NCBI RefSeq assembly: GCF_003054195.1
Contig: NZ_QBKP01000001.1
Coordinates: 372,001-436,000, forward strand
Source of the DNA: Gemmobacter caeni
GTDB taxonomy: Bacteria; Pseudomonadota; Alphaproteobacteria; Rhodobacterales; Rhodobacteraceae
Direction: 5' to 3'
DNA: 64,000 nt
Part shown: piece after piece, positions 42,829-52,325 of the stretch
Layout: every line of letters starts with the position of its first letter
How positions within the stretch are numbered: position 1 is the stretch's first letter
Made by a program: the position numbers and the translations under genes
Notes under the pieces: model-generated
Seen by the model: the letters and a program-made list of their open reading frames with translations, nothing else
The model's database searches: none
Told to the model about the DNA's origin: nothing

Positions 42829-43956
42829 TCAAAGCACCTTGTCGAGCACGGCTTTCAGGCGGGCCACGGTGCCATCCACATCCTTCAGCTTGTCGAGACC
42901 GAACAGACCGAGGCGGAAGGTGCGGAACTCCGGCCCTTCGCCCACCTGCAAGGGCACGCCCGCCGCGATCTGCATGCCTTCGGCGAGGAACTTCTTGCCA
43001 TTCTGAATGTCGGGATCGTCGGTATAGCTGACCACCACGCCCGGCGCACCAAAGCCTTCGGCCGCCACCGACTGCACGCCCTTTTCCGCCAGCAACGCGC
43101 GGACGGCGCGGCCTAGTTGCCACTGCGCGGCCTTCGCCGCCTCGAACCCCAGCGTGCGGGTTTCGGCCATGGCATCCCGGAAGCCGATCAGCGCGTCGGT
43201 CGGCATGGTGGCGTGGTAGGCATGGCCGCCCCCCTCATAGGCCGCCATGATCGCGCGCCATTTCTTCAGGTCCAGCGCAAAGCTGCTGGAAGTCGTGGCC
43301 TCCAGCCGTTCGACGGCGCGCGGCGACAGCATCACAAGGCCGGCCGAGGGCGAGGCCGACCAGCCCTTTTGCGGCGCCGAGATCAGCACATCCACGCCGG
43401 TCGCCGCCATATCGACCCAGATCGTGCCCGAGGCGATGCAGTCGAGCACCATCAGCGCGCCGACCTCATGCGCGGCCTCCGCCATCGCGCGGATATAATC
43501 GTCGGGCAGGATCAGCCCCGCCGCGGTTTCCACATGCGGGGCAAAGACCACATCGGGGCGGGTGTCGCGGATCTTCGCCACCACCTCGTCAATCGGCGGC
43601 GGTGCAAAGGGGGCGCGGGCGCCATTGCCGGATTGCCGCGCCATGACGACCGTCGTGTCCCCGGCAAAGCCGCCTGCTTCGAAAATCTGGCTCCAGCGGT
43701 AGGAGAACCAGCCGTTGCGCACGATCAGCGCATGGGCGCCGCTGGCGAACTGGCGCGCGACCGCCTCCATCGCATAGGTGCCGCCCCCGGGCACCAGCGC
43801 CACGGCGGCGGCGCCATAGACCTCGCGCAGGAGGCCGGAGATATCGCGCATCGCCTGTTGAAAACGGTGCGACATATGGTTCAGCGAGCGATCGGTGAAG
43901 ACCACCGAAAATTCCTGCAAGCCTTCCGGGTCCACTTCGGGGCGCAATCCGGGCAT
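42829..43956 (-). CDS. Class V PLP-dependent aminotransferase
   Basis: The 375-residue protein has the PLP-binding aspartate in MVLDCIASGTIWVDM and the lysine in ISAPQKGWSASPSAG. VALVPGGGTYAMEAVARQF holds the glycine loop over the phosphate. It is related to alanine/serine-glyoxylate and other small-substrate aminotransferases, but differs clearly from the enzyme at 2558-3769. The upstream neighbours are two Lrp/AsnC regulators on the same strand with a 123-base gap, so control by amino acid level is plausible. The substrate is unknown. Confidence 0.85.
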   Translation of the reverse strand: MPGLRPEVDPEGLQEFSVVFTDRSLNHMSHRFQQAMRDISGLLREVYGAAAVALVPGGGTYAMEAVARQFASGAHALIVRNGWFSYRWSQIFEAGGFAGDTTVVMARQSGNGARAPFAPPPIDEVVAKIRDTRPDVVFAPHVETAAGLILPDDYIRAMAEAAHEVGALMVLDCIASGTIWVDMAATGVDVLISAPQKGWSASPSAGLVMLSPRAVERLEATTSSSFALDLKKWRAIMAAYEGGGHAYHATMPTDALIGFRDAMAETRTLGFEAAKAAQWQLGRAVRALLAEKGVQSVAAEGFGAPGVVVSYTDDPDIQNGKKFLAEGMQIAAGVPLQVGEGPEFRTFRLGLFGLDKLKDVDGTVARLKAVLDKVL

Positions 43957-44079
43957 GACGATCTCCTCTCATTCTTCCGGGGAACCCTAGCGCGAGACGG
44001 CACGGCTGCGCCCGCGAAATCCGACATGAATTCCGCCGGATTGCGCGAAAGCACTTGTTTCGGTTTGCGAAAGCCGCCC

Positions 44080-44538
44080 TCAGCCCAGCGGGCCGGGGCG
44101 CGGTTCTTCGGACAGGACCACATTCGCCTCGACCTGCCCCACCCCGGGCAGGGTCATGATCCGCCGCCGCAGCACGCGTTCGAAATCCGAAATGTCGCGG
44201 GCGACAACGCGCAGGCGGTAGTCGAACAGGCCAAGGACATGCTGCACCACCTGCACCTCGGGAATGGCGGTCACGGCGCGTTCGAAGTCCTCAAGACTGA
44301 CGCGGCCCTTGGTGGCCAGCTTCACACCCAGAAACACCGTCACCCCGAAGCCAAGCGCCGCGCGATCCACCAGCACGCGCTGGCCCTTCAACACACCGGC
44401 ATCGGTCAGCCGCTTCACCCGACGCCAGGCGGCAGGCTGGCTCAGGCCATGACGGCGGCCCAGTTCGCCTGCCGACAGCGTGCCGTCACGGGCAAGGTCG
44501 CGCAGCAGCGCACGGTCGGTGTCGTCCAGGTCGATCAC
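44080..44538 (-). CDS. Lrp/AsnC family regulator
   Basis: The 152-residue protein has an N-terminal helix-turn-helix (GTLSAGELGRRHGLSQPAAWRRVKRLTDAGVL) and a C-terminal RAM ligand-binding domain (IPEVQVVQHVLGLFDYRLRVVARD). Such proteins assemble into octamers and respond to amino acids. Its start overlaps the stop of the other Lrp gene by four bases, so both are made from one message. The aminotransferase follows downstream. Confidence 0.92.
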   Translation of the reverse strand: MIDLDDTDRALLRDLARDGTLSAGELGRRHGLSQPAAWRRVKRLTDAGVLKGQRVLVDRAALGFGVTVFLGVKLATKGRVSLEDFERAVTAIPEVQVVQHVLGLFDYRLRVVARDISDFERVLRRRIMTLPGVGQVEANVVLSEEPRPGPLG

Positions 44539-44999
44539 AGCGGCAGCCCCGCGCTGTCCTTGATGGTGGCCACCAGCATCAGCGCCTCGATGTCATTGAT
44601 ATGCGGCAGGGTCAGGATGCGTTCGCGGTAGATCTGCTGATAATGCTGCAGATCGCGCGCGATCACGTTCAGACGCACGTCGACGCGGCCCAGAAAGGTT
44701 TCGAAACCAATGACCTCGGGCACCTCGCGCGCCGCTTGCAGGAATTCATCGAAAGCGCGGGGGTGGGTCTTGTCGAGCGTGAAGCGCAGCGAGACTTCCA
44801 CCTCATACCCCAGCGCATGCCAGTCGATCACCGCCTGCCGGGCCTGAATGACCCCGCTGTCGGCCAGCCGCTCCAGCCGGCGCCAGCAGGTCGCGGTGGT
44901 CAGGCCCGCACGCTCTGCCAGCGTGGCGGTCGGCAGGCCTGGTTCGGCCAGCAGATGCCGCAAAAGCCGCCTGTCGCTGTCATCAAGCATGATGCTCAC
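44535..44999 (-). CDS. Lrp/AsnC family regulator
   Basis: The 154-residue protein has the helix-turn-helix PTATLAERAGLTTATCWRRLERLADSGVI and a RAM domain (VPEVIGFETFLGRVDVRLNVIARD). It is first of the tandem pair, so the two could form mixed oligomers. The 202-base gap to the divergent Hint-domain gene contains the palindrome TTCGCGAA (45013-45020) and ATTTTCGCAGAAAC (45024-45037), candidates for autoregulation. Confidence 0.92.
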   Translation of the reverse strand: MSIMLDDSDRRLLRHLLAEPGLPTATLAERAGLTTATCWRRLERLADSGVIQARQAVIDWHALGYEVEVSLRFTLDKTHPRAFDEFLQAAREVPEVIGFETFLGRVDVRLNVIARDLQHYQQIYRERILTLPHINDIEALMLVATIKDSAGLPL

Positions 45000-45201
45000 A
45001 TGAATCCTCTATTTCGCGAATGAGATTTTCGCAGAAACCCTGTCCCGGGTCAAACCGGCGCCAGCCACCTTTCTGCCACAGTGCCGGATAAACCGCTGCC
45101 CCACCGCCGAATTCCGGCAACATCATGCAGCCGTGCGGGTAAGCTTGGCCAAAGCAGTGCGCCCTGCAACGACAGGGTACGAGAAGAACAGGCCCCATCG
45201 G

Positions 45202-46368
45202 ATGACCGAACGCACCATCTATGTCTTCGCCAAAAGCGGGGTCTCGATCACCCGTATCAACGGCGCCGCCACCAACCAGAATGACATCATCGGCAATGCG
45301 CTGAACGGAGATGCCTTCAGCTGGGAAGTGCCTTATGATCTTGCGCTGACCTTCTCGGGGCCGACCACCGCCATTCATTTCGATGACAGCGACGGCTATC
45401 TGACGGATGATCCATTCTCCGGCGCCACCGTGATCGACCAGCGGCTGACGCAATCGCTGAACATCAACGGCACCACCTACAACCCGTCGAATGAAACGAT
45501 CCGTTGGAAATACCCGCCGCCGGTGGGCGTGGAAAACGAATATGAGGTCACGCTTTATGATGCGGCGGGGCACAGCTACCGCATGGTGGGCGTGTCGATC
45601 ACCCAAGGCTATACGACCCAGGTTGTCGGTGTCATGTTCGAGGGGGAGCAGCCCCCCGCAGGCACCAAGCTTTATTACCTGCAGCGGATCTCCAGCTATT
45701 CGGGCTATGGCCAGTCCACGCCGATCATCGACCCGGTCACCTGTTTCCTCGCCGGAACCCGGATCGAAACCGGGGATGGTCCGCGCCCGATCGAAAGCCT
45801 GCGCGCGGGCGATATGGTGCGGACCCTGCATCACGGCATGCAGCCGCTACGCTGGATCGGGCACAGCACCGTGCGCGGCATCGGGCTGAATGCGCCGGTG
45901 CAGATTGCCGCCGGGATCATGGGCAATACCGAGGCCCTGAGCGTTTCGCCCAATCACCGCATCCTGCTGCGCTGCGCCGAGGCCGAGCTGTTCTTTGGCA
46001 GCACCGAGGTACTGGTGCCCGCAAAATTCCTGATCGATGGCCAGAGCGTGCACAGCATGCCCGCACGGCAGGTCGATTACCTGCATCTGCTGCTGGACCG
46101 GCACGAAACCGTGTTTTCCAACAACGTGGCAACCGAAAGCCTGTTTGCCGGTCAGGTGGCTCTGGATTCGCTCGATACCGCCGCGGTGGACGAGTTGCGT
46201 GACCTGATGCCCGGTCTGGATCTGCGGCACCACCGGCTCAGCCACCGCAGCCTGAACCGGGGAGAGGCAGCATTGCTGCTGTCGCATCTGCGGGCCGGTG
46301 GCACGGGGATGCGGCTGCCCGGGATCGTGCTGTCAGCCCCCCCCGCCCGTACGCGCAAAGCGGCATGA
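45202..46368 (+). CDS. Hint-domain protein
   Basis: The 388-residue protein has an N-terminal beta-rich domain (residues 1-180) that I do not recognise and a Hint (hedgehog/intein) domain beginning at the cysteine of VTCFLAGTRIETGDG (about residue 183), with SLRAGDMVRTLHHG and LSVSPNHRILL as the internal blocks. A C-terminal His-Asn splice junction is not visible, so it may cleave or modify rather than splice. Such stand-alone proteins are common in Rhodobacteraceae and are often surface or secreted. I start at ATG 45202; a GTG at 45133 in the same frame has no better support. Confidence 0.82.
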   Translation: MTERTIYVFAKSGVSITRINGAATNQNDIIGNALNGDAFSWEVPYDLALTFSGPTTAIHFDDSDGYLTDDPFSGATVIDQRLTQSLNINGTTYNPSNETIRWKYPPPVGVENEYEVTLYDAAGHSYRMVGVSITQGYTTQVVGVMFEGEQPPAGTKLYYLQRISSYSGYGQSTPIIDPVTCFLAGTRIETGDGPRPIESLRAGDMVRTLHHGMQPLRWIGHSTVRGIGLNAPVQIAAGIMGNTEALSVSPNHRILLRCAEAELFFGSTEVLVPAKFLIDGQSVHSMPARQVDYLHLLLDRHETVFSNNVATESLFAGQVALDSLDTAAVDELRDLMPGLDLRHHRLSHRSLNRGEAALLLSHLRAGGTGMRLPGIVLSAPPARTRKAA

Positions 46369-46371
46369 TGA

Positions 46372-47526
<1,155 letters not shown>

Positions 47527-47546
47527 GCCGCGACCATTCGCATCAG

Positions 47547-47576
47547 AAGGGGCGCCTTGCGGGGCGCCCCTTTTTC
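47547..47576 (+). terminator. Intrinsic terminator of ilvC
   Basis: AAGGGGCGCC (47547-47556) pairs with GGCGCCCCTT (47563-47572) around TTGCGG, followed by TTT. It begins 21 bases after the ilvC stop. Confidence 0.93.
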
Positions 47577-47608
47577 GTTCAGGGTCAAGGCGTTGAAAGA
47601 GGTGCCCC

Positions 47609-47998
47609 ATGCCCGATCTGCCACCTGACAAGATTGACGCCATTCTGGCGGAACGCGCGCGGTTCTTCACCGCCGGCTGGTTCCGCGAGTTGCTGGCGGG
47701 GCGGATGACGCCGGGCGAAACCTTTTGGGCGGGCACCTATGGGCCGCTGCTGTTTCTGGTGCCGGGGCTGGTGCTGCTGGCCATGCTGCTGGCGATCTTC
47801 GCGCCGGCCGCCAGCACGCCGGTGATGGCGCTGAGTTCGATCTTTTTCGGCATCTACCTGCTGGTGCTGCTGCGGGCGCTCGTCCGCAGCACGGCACGCG
47901 CGACGAGGCCAAAGACCTGGCCCCGCGTCGGGATCATTGTCACGCTACTGAATGCGCTGGCCAATATCGGCACAGGCGTGGTGCTGCTTGTGGCCTAG
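47609..47998 (+). CDS. Hypothetical membrane protein
   Basis: The 129-residue protein has a polar N-terminus of about 45 residues and three hydrophobic segments ([38 protein letters not shown] and [20 protein letters not shown]). I do not recognise it. AAAGAGGTG precedes the ATG. Its last four bases overlap the end of glmM on the other strand. Coding character looks real, but function is unknown. Confidence 0.7.
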   Translation: MPDLPPDKIDAILAERARFFTAGWFRELLAGRMTPGETFWAGTYGPLLFLVPGLVLLAMLLAIFAPAASTPVMALSSIFFGIYLLVLLRALVRSTARATRPKTWPRVGIIVTLLNALANIGTGVVLLVA

Positions 47999-49338
47999 AC
48001 AGCCGCCTCCACCGCCGCGACGATGCCCGCGACCTCGGCCTGCAACAGCGCCTCATCCTCACATTCGGCCATGACGCGGATCAGCGGTTCGGTGCCCGAC
48101 TTGCGGATCAGCACGCGGCCCCGGCCGGTCAGCCGCGCTTCGGCCTCGGCAATGCGGGCCTTGACGGTTGCGTCGGAAAGCGGTTGTTTTCCAGCCTCAT
48201 AGCGCACGTTCTTCAGAAGCTGCGGCACGGTTTCGAACGTGTGCAGCAGGTCCGAGGCCGGACGCTCGGTACGGGCCATCTCGGCCAGGAATTGCAGTCC
48301 GGCCACCAGCCCGTCACCAGTGGTGGCGTAATCGGTCATCACGATATGGCCAGATTGCTCGCCGCCCAGGTTGAAGCCACCGCGCCGCATCGCCTCGACC
48401 ACATAGCGGTCGCCAACGGCGGTGCGTTCCAGCCGCAGCCCGCGCCCTTGCAGAAAACGTTCCAGCCCGAGGTTCGACATCACCGTTGCGACCAGCGTGC
48501 CGCCGCGCAGCCGTCCCTCCTCGGCCCAGCGGGCAGCGAGAAGCGCCATGATCTGATCGCCGTCCGCCGTACGGCCGTTCTGATCGAGGATCATCACCCG
48601 ATCCGCATCGCCATCCAGCGCGATACCGACATGGGCGCCATGCGACACCACCGCCTCGGCAGCGGTCTGGGTATGGGTCGAGCCGCACCTTTCGTTGATA
48701 TTGGTGCCGTTCGGGGACACGCCGATCGGGATGACCTCGGCCCCCAGCTCCCACAGCACCTCCGGCGCGGCCTTGTAGGCGGCCCCATTCGCGCAGTCGA
48801 TCACCACTTTCAGCCCGTCCAGCCGCAGGCCCGCCGGGAAGGTGGTTTTGACGAATTCCTGATAGCGCCCGCGCCCGTCTTCGATCCGCCGGGCGCGGCC
48901 GATGTTCTGCGGCTGGGCGGGCGCAATTTCGCCCTCAAGGATCGCCTCGATCTCGGCCTCGGCCTCGTCGGACAGCTTGAATCCGTCGGGACCGAAAAAC
49001 TTGATCCCGTTATCGTGGTGCGGATTGTGGCTGGCCGAAATCATCACGCCCAGATCGGCGCGCATGCTGCGGGTCAGGAACCCGACCGCCGGTGTCGGCA
49101 CCGGCCCCAGCAGCAACACATTCATGCCGGTCGAGGTCAGCCCGGCCGTCAGCGCGTTTTCCAGCATGTAGCCGGAAAGCCGGGTATCCTTGCCAATCAC
49201 CACGCGATGCGCCGAACCGCCGTCACGGCGGAAAAACCGCCCGGCGGCTGCGCCAAGGCGCAGCGCCATCTCGGCAGTCATCGGATAGGTATTGGCGCGG
49301 CCCCGAACCCCGTCGGTGCCGAAAAGCTTGCGGCTCAT
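47995..49338 (-). CDS. glmM: Phosphoglucosamine mutase
   Basis: The 447-residue enzyme converts glucosamine-6-phosphate to glucosamine-1-phosphate for UDP-GlcNAc and peptidoglycan. It opens [19 protein letters not shown] and has the phosphoserine loop [15 protein letters not shown] near residue 100, the metal loop [10 protein letters not shown] and the phosphate-binding [20 protein letters not shown] precedes ATG 49338, which overlaps the folP stop by four bases (ATGA). folP-glmM is a widespread pair. Confidence 0.96.
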   Translation of the reverse strand: MSRKLFGTDGVRGRANTYPMTAEMALRLGAAAGRFFRRDGGSAHRVVIGKDTRLSGYMLENALTAGLTSTGMNVLLLGPVPTPAVGFLTRSMRADLGVMISASHNPHHDNGIKFFGPDGFKLSDEAEAEIEAILEGEIAPAQPQNIGRARRIEDGRGRYQEFVKTTFPAGLRLDGLKVVIDCANGAAYKAAPEVLWELGAEVIPIGVSPNGTNINERCGSTHTQTAAEAVVSHGAHVGIALDGDADRVMILDQNGRTADGDQIMALLAARWAEEGRLRGGTLVATVMSNLGLERFLQGRGLRLERTAVGDRYVVEAMRRGGFNLGGEQSGHIVMTDYATTGDGLVAGLQFLAEMARTERPASDLLHTFETVPQLLKNVRYEAGKQPLSDATVKARIAEAEARLTGRGRVLIRKSGTEPLIRVMAECEDEALLQAEVAGIVAAVEAAV

Positions 49339-50348
49339 GCCACATCTCCTGTCGTGACGGAGCGCCACAGGGTCAGGGCCTGCCGCGTCTCCCATACATC
49401 ATGGACACGCAGAACCTGCGCGCCCTGCGCCACCCCGGCCAGCGCCACGGCAACCGAGCCGGGCGCCCGGCGCGCGGCTTCAGCCTCGCCGCCCAGCGTG
49501 CCGATGAACTTCTTGCGGCTGACCCCCAGCAAAATCGGGCAGCCAAGGCCGTGAAACAGGCTCAGCCCCCGGATCAGCATCAGGTTATGGTCCAGCGTCT
49601 TGCCAAAGCCGATACCGGGATCGACCATGATCCGCGCGCGGGGAATGCCTGCGGCTTCCGCCTCGGCCACCTTGGCGGCGAGGAAATCATAGACATCCAG
49701 CAGCACGTCATCATAGCACGGGTCCAGTTGCATGGTCTGCGGCGTGCCCTGCGCATGCATGAGGCAAACCGGCGCACCGGCATCAGCCGTCACCTGCTTC
49801 AGCGCCGGGTCATAGGTGAAGGCGGAAACATCGTTGACGAAGCTCGCCCCCGCAGCCAGCGCCGCCGAAGCCACGGCCCCCTTGCGCGTGTCGATGGAAA
49901 TGGCCGCCTCGATCCCGCCGGCGCGCAGGGCGGCGATCACCGGGGCGGTGCGCGCGGTTTCCTCCGCCGCCGGCACCTCGACCGCACCGGGCCGCGTGCT
50001 TTCGCCTCCGATGTCGATGATATCGGCCCCCGCCCCAGCCATCATCTGCCCCTGGCTCAGGGCCGCTTCCGGCGCAAGGAACTGGCCGCCGTCGGAAAAG
50101 CTGTCGGGCGTAACGTTCAGGATACCCATGAGGCGCGGGCGGTCCATCGAAAGCCCGGCGAAATCGGCGCGCGGCGCCGTCAGTCGCGCGCGTGCCTCTT
50201 CCGGCAGGTCCGCAGCGGCGATGAGATGTGACGGGCGGTCGCGCTCCCGCACTTCGACGCGGTCAAACCAAAGCCAGCCACCGGCCAGCGTCAGGGCGCC
50301 GTCGGGACGGCAGGGATCGGAGGAGGTGACAGGTCTGTAATATCGCAT
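49335..50348 (-). CDS. folP: Dihydropteroate synthase
   Basis: The 337-residue enzyme condenses p-aminobenzoate with dihydropterin pyrophosphate in folate synthesis and is the sulfonamide target. Motifs are [43 protein letters not shown] and GVSRKKFIG. About 65 residues precede the first motif, longer than in E. coli but as I expect in this bacterial group. The start at ATG 50348 has a weak, closely spaced GAAGG. It follows folB by 44 bases. Confidence 0.95.
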   Translation of the reverse strand: MRYYRPVTSSDPCRPDGALTLAGGWLWFDRVEVRERDRPSHLIAAADLPEEARARLTAPRADFAGLSMDRPRLMGILNVTPDSFSDGGQFLAPEAALSQGQMMAGAGADIIDIGGESTRPGAVEVPAAEETARTAPVIAALRAGGIEAAISIDTRKGAVASAALAAGASFVNDVSAFTYDPALKQVTADAGAPVCLMHAQGTPQTMQLDPCYDDVLLDVYDFLAAKVAEAEAAGIPRARIMVDPGIGFGKTLDHNLMLIRGLSLFHGLGCPILLGVSRKKFIGTLGGEAEAARRAPGSVAVALAGVAQGAQVLRVHDVWETRQALTLWRSVTTGDVA

Positions 50349-50392
50349 GCCTTCGGATAGGCCCTTGCTGCGATACAGGCAAGCCGCCCGTG

Positions 50393-51301
50393 TCAGCCGC
50401 GCTCCAGCCGCACGCGGCTTCCCGCCGGAACTGTTACATCGCCGTGAACGATCAGCGCCTCGGCCGCGGTCAGTTCCGCCAGCCAAAGCGCCAGCGCCTC
50501 GGGGGCGCGGGAATGCGGGCCATCGACAGCATCCAGCACCAGTTTCGAGGGTGCCCAGACAATCGTTTGCCCGTGCTTCATGGCCCAGTCTATTTCGGTG
50601 CGGGTGGACACCACCACACAGCGGTCATCGCGCGCGGCAAGTGTCCAGGCGTTCTGTTCGATGGCCAGAAGGTCGATCCGGCGCTGCGTCGGCTTGTGGC
50701 CGGTCACCGGGCGCGGGAAATCGGGCAGACCTACCGTCAGGATCAGCGGCAGGCCCCGTGCCTGCCAGGCATCAAGGCGCTGCGGCAGATCGGGCGCCGC
50801 GATGGCGGCATTGTCGAGATGGATCACCAGCGGATGCAGCGCCTGCATCGCGCCCTCGCTGTCCAGCGCCTGTACCGGCGCCTCCGCCCGGCTGCGCACG
50901 ATTTCCACCCCCAGCGCACCGGGGCCACGGTCCAGCTTTTCGACCCGCACGAAAACCCGCATCGCCTGCGGCTCGGCCAGCACACGCTCCGCCACCTTTT
51001 CGGCCAGCGTTTCCAGCAGGTTCAGCCGCTCTTCCGCCAGTTCGGCGGCTATCGCCTCGGTGATCCGGTCGTAGGACAGGATGCGGTCGACATCATCTTC
51101 CAGCGGGGCAGGATGTGGGCGCACCTCGACCACCACATTGAAGCGCAGGCGCTGCTTGTGGCCACGTTCCTGCTGGAAGGCGCCAATATCGGCCTCAACC
51201 ACATGGTCACGCAGGGAAATGCGATCCCGCGGGGCGGCCCCGGCCGATGCAAGGCTGCGCTCTTCCGGGTGGGCAAAGGCGAGACGGGTGTCGCTGGTCA
51301 T
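50393..51301 (-). CDS. folB: Dihydroneopterin aldolase with extra C-terminal domain
   Basis: The 302-residue protein has a FolB domain at residues about 25-140: RISLRDHVVEADIGAFQQE, the catalytic-region glutamate near LSYDRITEAI, and NLLETLAEKVAERVL with the conserved L-E-T-L-A. FolB alone is about 120 residues; the remaining 160 (HLDNAAIAAPDLPQRLDAW, GHKPTQRRIDLLAIEQNAW, GQTIVWAPSKLVLDAVDG) do not resemble FolK motifs and I cannot name the fold. The enzyme converts dihydroneopterin to hydroxymethyl-dihydropterin. It heads the folB-folP-glmM group; folK is not adjacent. Confidence 0.85.
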   Translation of the reverse strand: MTSDTRLAFAHPEERSLASAGAAPRDRISLRDHVVEADIGAFQQERGHKQRLRFNVVVEVRPHPAPLEDDVDRILSYDRITEAIAAELAEERLNLLETLAEKVAERVLAEPQAMRVFVRVEKLDRGPGALGVEIVRSRAEAPVQALDSEGAMQALHPLVIHLDNAAIAAPDLPQRLDAWQARGLPLILTVGLPDFPRPVTGHKPTQRRIDLLAIEQNAWTLAARDDRCVVVSTRTEIDWAMKHGQTIVWAPSKLVLDAVDGPHSRAPEALALWLAELTAAEALIVHGDVTVPAGSRVRLERG

Positions 51302-51407
51302 ATCGCCCTCCGGCGTTCGGGTCTTTCTGCGGGCAGTTTAGAGGCCCGAGACGGCTATGCCCTGCCCGCCAGCGGCAGGCAAGGCCCAAGACCCGACATC
51401 AACGCGG

Positions 51408-52097
51408 TTACTGCCGGTAGAAAAGATGCGCGCCGATCGCGGCGGTCCGCTCGAAGCGGCGCGACCAGGACGGCCGAATATTGACCGTATGGAAATGCGT
51501 CGCCCCCGCTGTCAGCGCACGAGGCGCCCCATCCAGCATCAGCCGCGCGATTTTGCCGGCGCGATTCCACGCGCCCTTCTCGTTCGCGCGGTCGGATTTG
51601 CCATCACAGGTATAGGAGAACTGACACCCCTGATTGACGACACCGCAGATCGTTCCGGGATAAGAGGCACTGTCGACCCTGTTCAGAATGACCTCGGCCA
51701 CTGCGAACTGGCCCCGGATCGTTTCGCCACGCGCCTCGTGATAAAGCGCGGTGGTCAGGCACTGCCATTGCTGATCGCCCGAGGTAACCGGCAGCGCATC
51801 AAGGAAACTGTTGTCATACCGGATGAGGTTTGGCGTCGAAATCTCTGGCAGGCCAGACTTTTTCGCCACGCGCTTCACCGCCGGACGCTTGACCTGCACC
51901 CCGTCTGCCAGCGCAGCAAGCCGGGCGGGCGCCACCTGGCCCATGGCCGTGCGCTCCATCCCCAGCAGCGACGTCATCTGACCTCCCAGCGTGATTGAGG
52001 GGTCATTCGACTGGCTCACCGTCACATCGGCGAAGGCCGCTCCACTGAGGACGACAGTAGCCGAAACGGCCATCGTCCAACCTTGTAGCAAGCGCAT
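51408..52097 (-). CDS. Cell wall hydrolase, SleB type
   Basis: The 229-residue precursor has a signal peptide ending AAFA (about residue 23), a basic linker, and a SleB/hydrolase_2 domain from about residue 110 (QQWQCLTTALYHEARGETIRGQ, AVAEVILNRVDSASYPGTICGVVNQG). The glutamate of the HEARGE stretch is the presumed catalytic acid in this lytic-transglycosylase-like fold. It probably trims peptidoglycan in the periplasm. The frame runs upstream of ATG 52097 without signal-like sequence. Confidence 0.88.
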   Translation of the reverse strand: MRLLQGWTMAVSATVVLSGAAFADVTVSQSNDPSITLGGQMTSLLGMERTAMGQVAPARLAALADGVQVKRPAVKRVAKKSGLPEISTPNLIRYDNSFLDALPVTSGDQQWQCLTTALYHEARGETIRGQFAVAEVILNRVDSASYPGTICGVVNQGCQFSYTCDGKSDRANEKGAWNRAGKIARLMLDGAPRALTAGATHFHTVNIRPSWSRRFERTAAIGAHLFYRQ

Positions 52098-52281
52098 TAA
52101 CTCTGTTCCCGGTCCTGTTCCAGCGCCGCGCGCAGCTGAGAAAATTTGTAAACAACGCGCAACAAGGGGCGCCCTTAGCCCAGGACAGCGGTCCGAGTCT
52201 ACCCTAGTGGCAAAAAAACCACACAGAATCAGCGAATTTTGCGCAATTTGTTGCCGAAGCTCTTTTTGAAACCGCAAGAGG

Positions 52282-52314
52282 AAACAGCGGAAGCATCGCC
52301 GTTTCCGCTTGTTT
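52282..52314 (-). terminator. Hairpin downstream of the PPDK-like gene
   Basis: AAACAGCGGAA (52282-52292) and TTCCGCTTGTTT (52303-52314) pair with one bulged base. It lies 12 bases beyond the PPDK-like stop on the minus strand. The rest of the 228-base gap to the SleB-type gene shows no gene. Confidence 0.55.
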
Positions 52315-52325
52315 TTCCACAGTTT

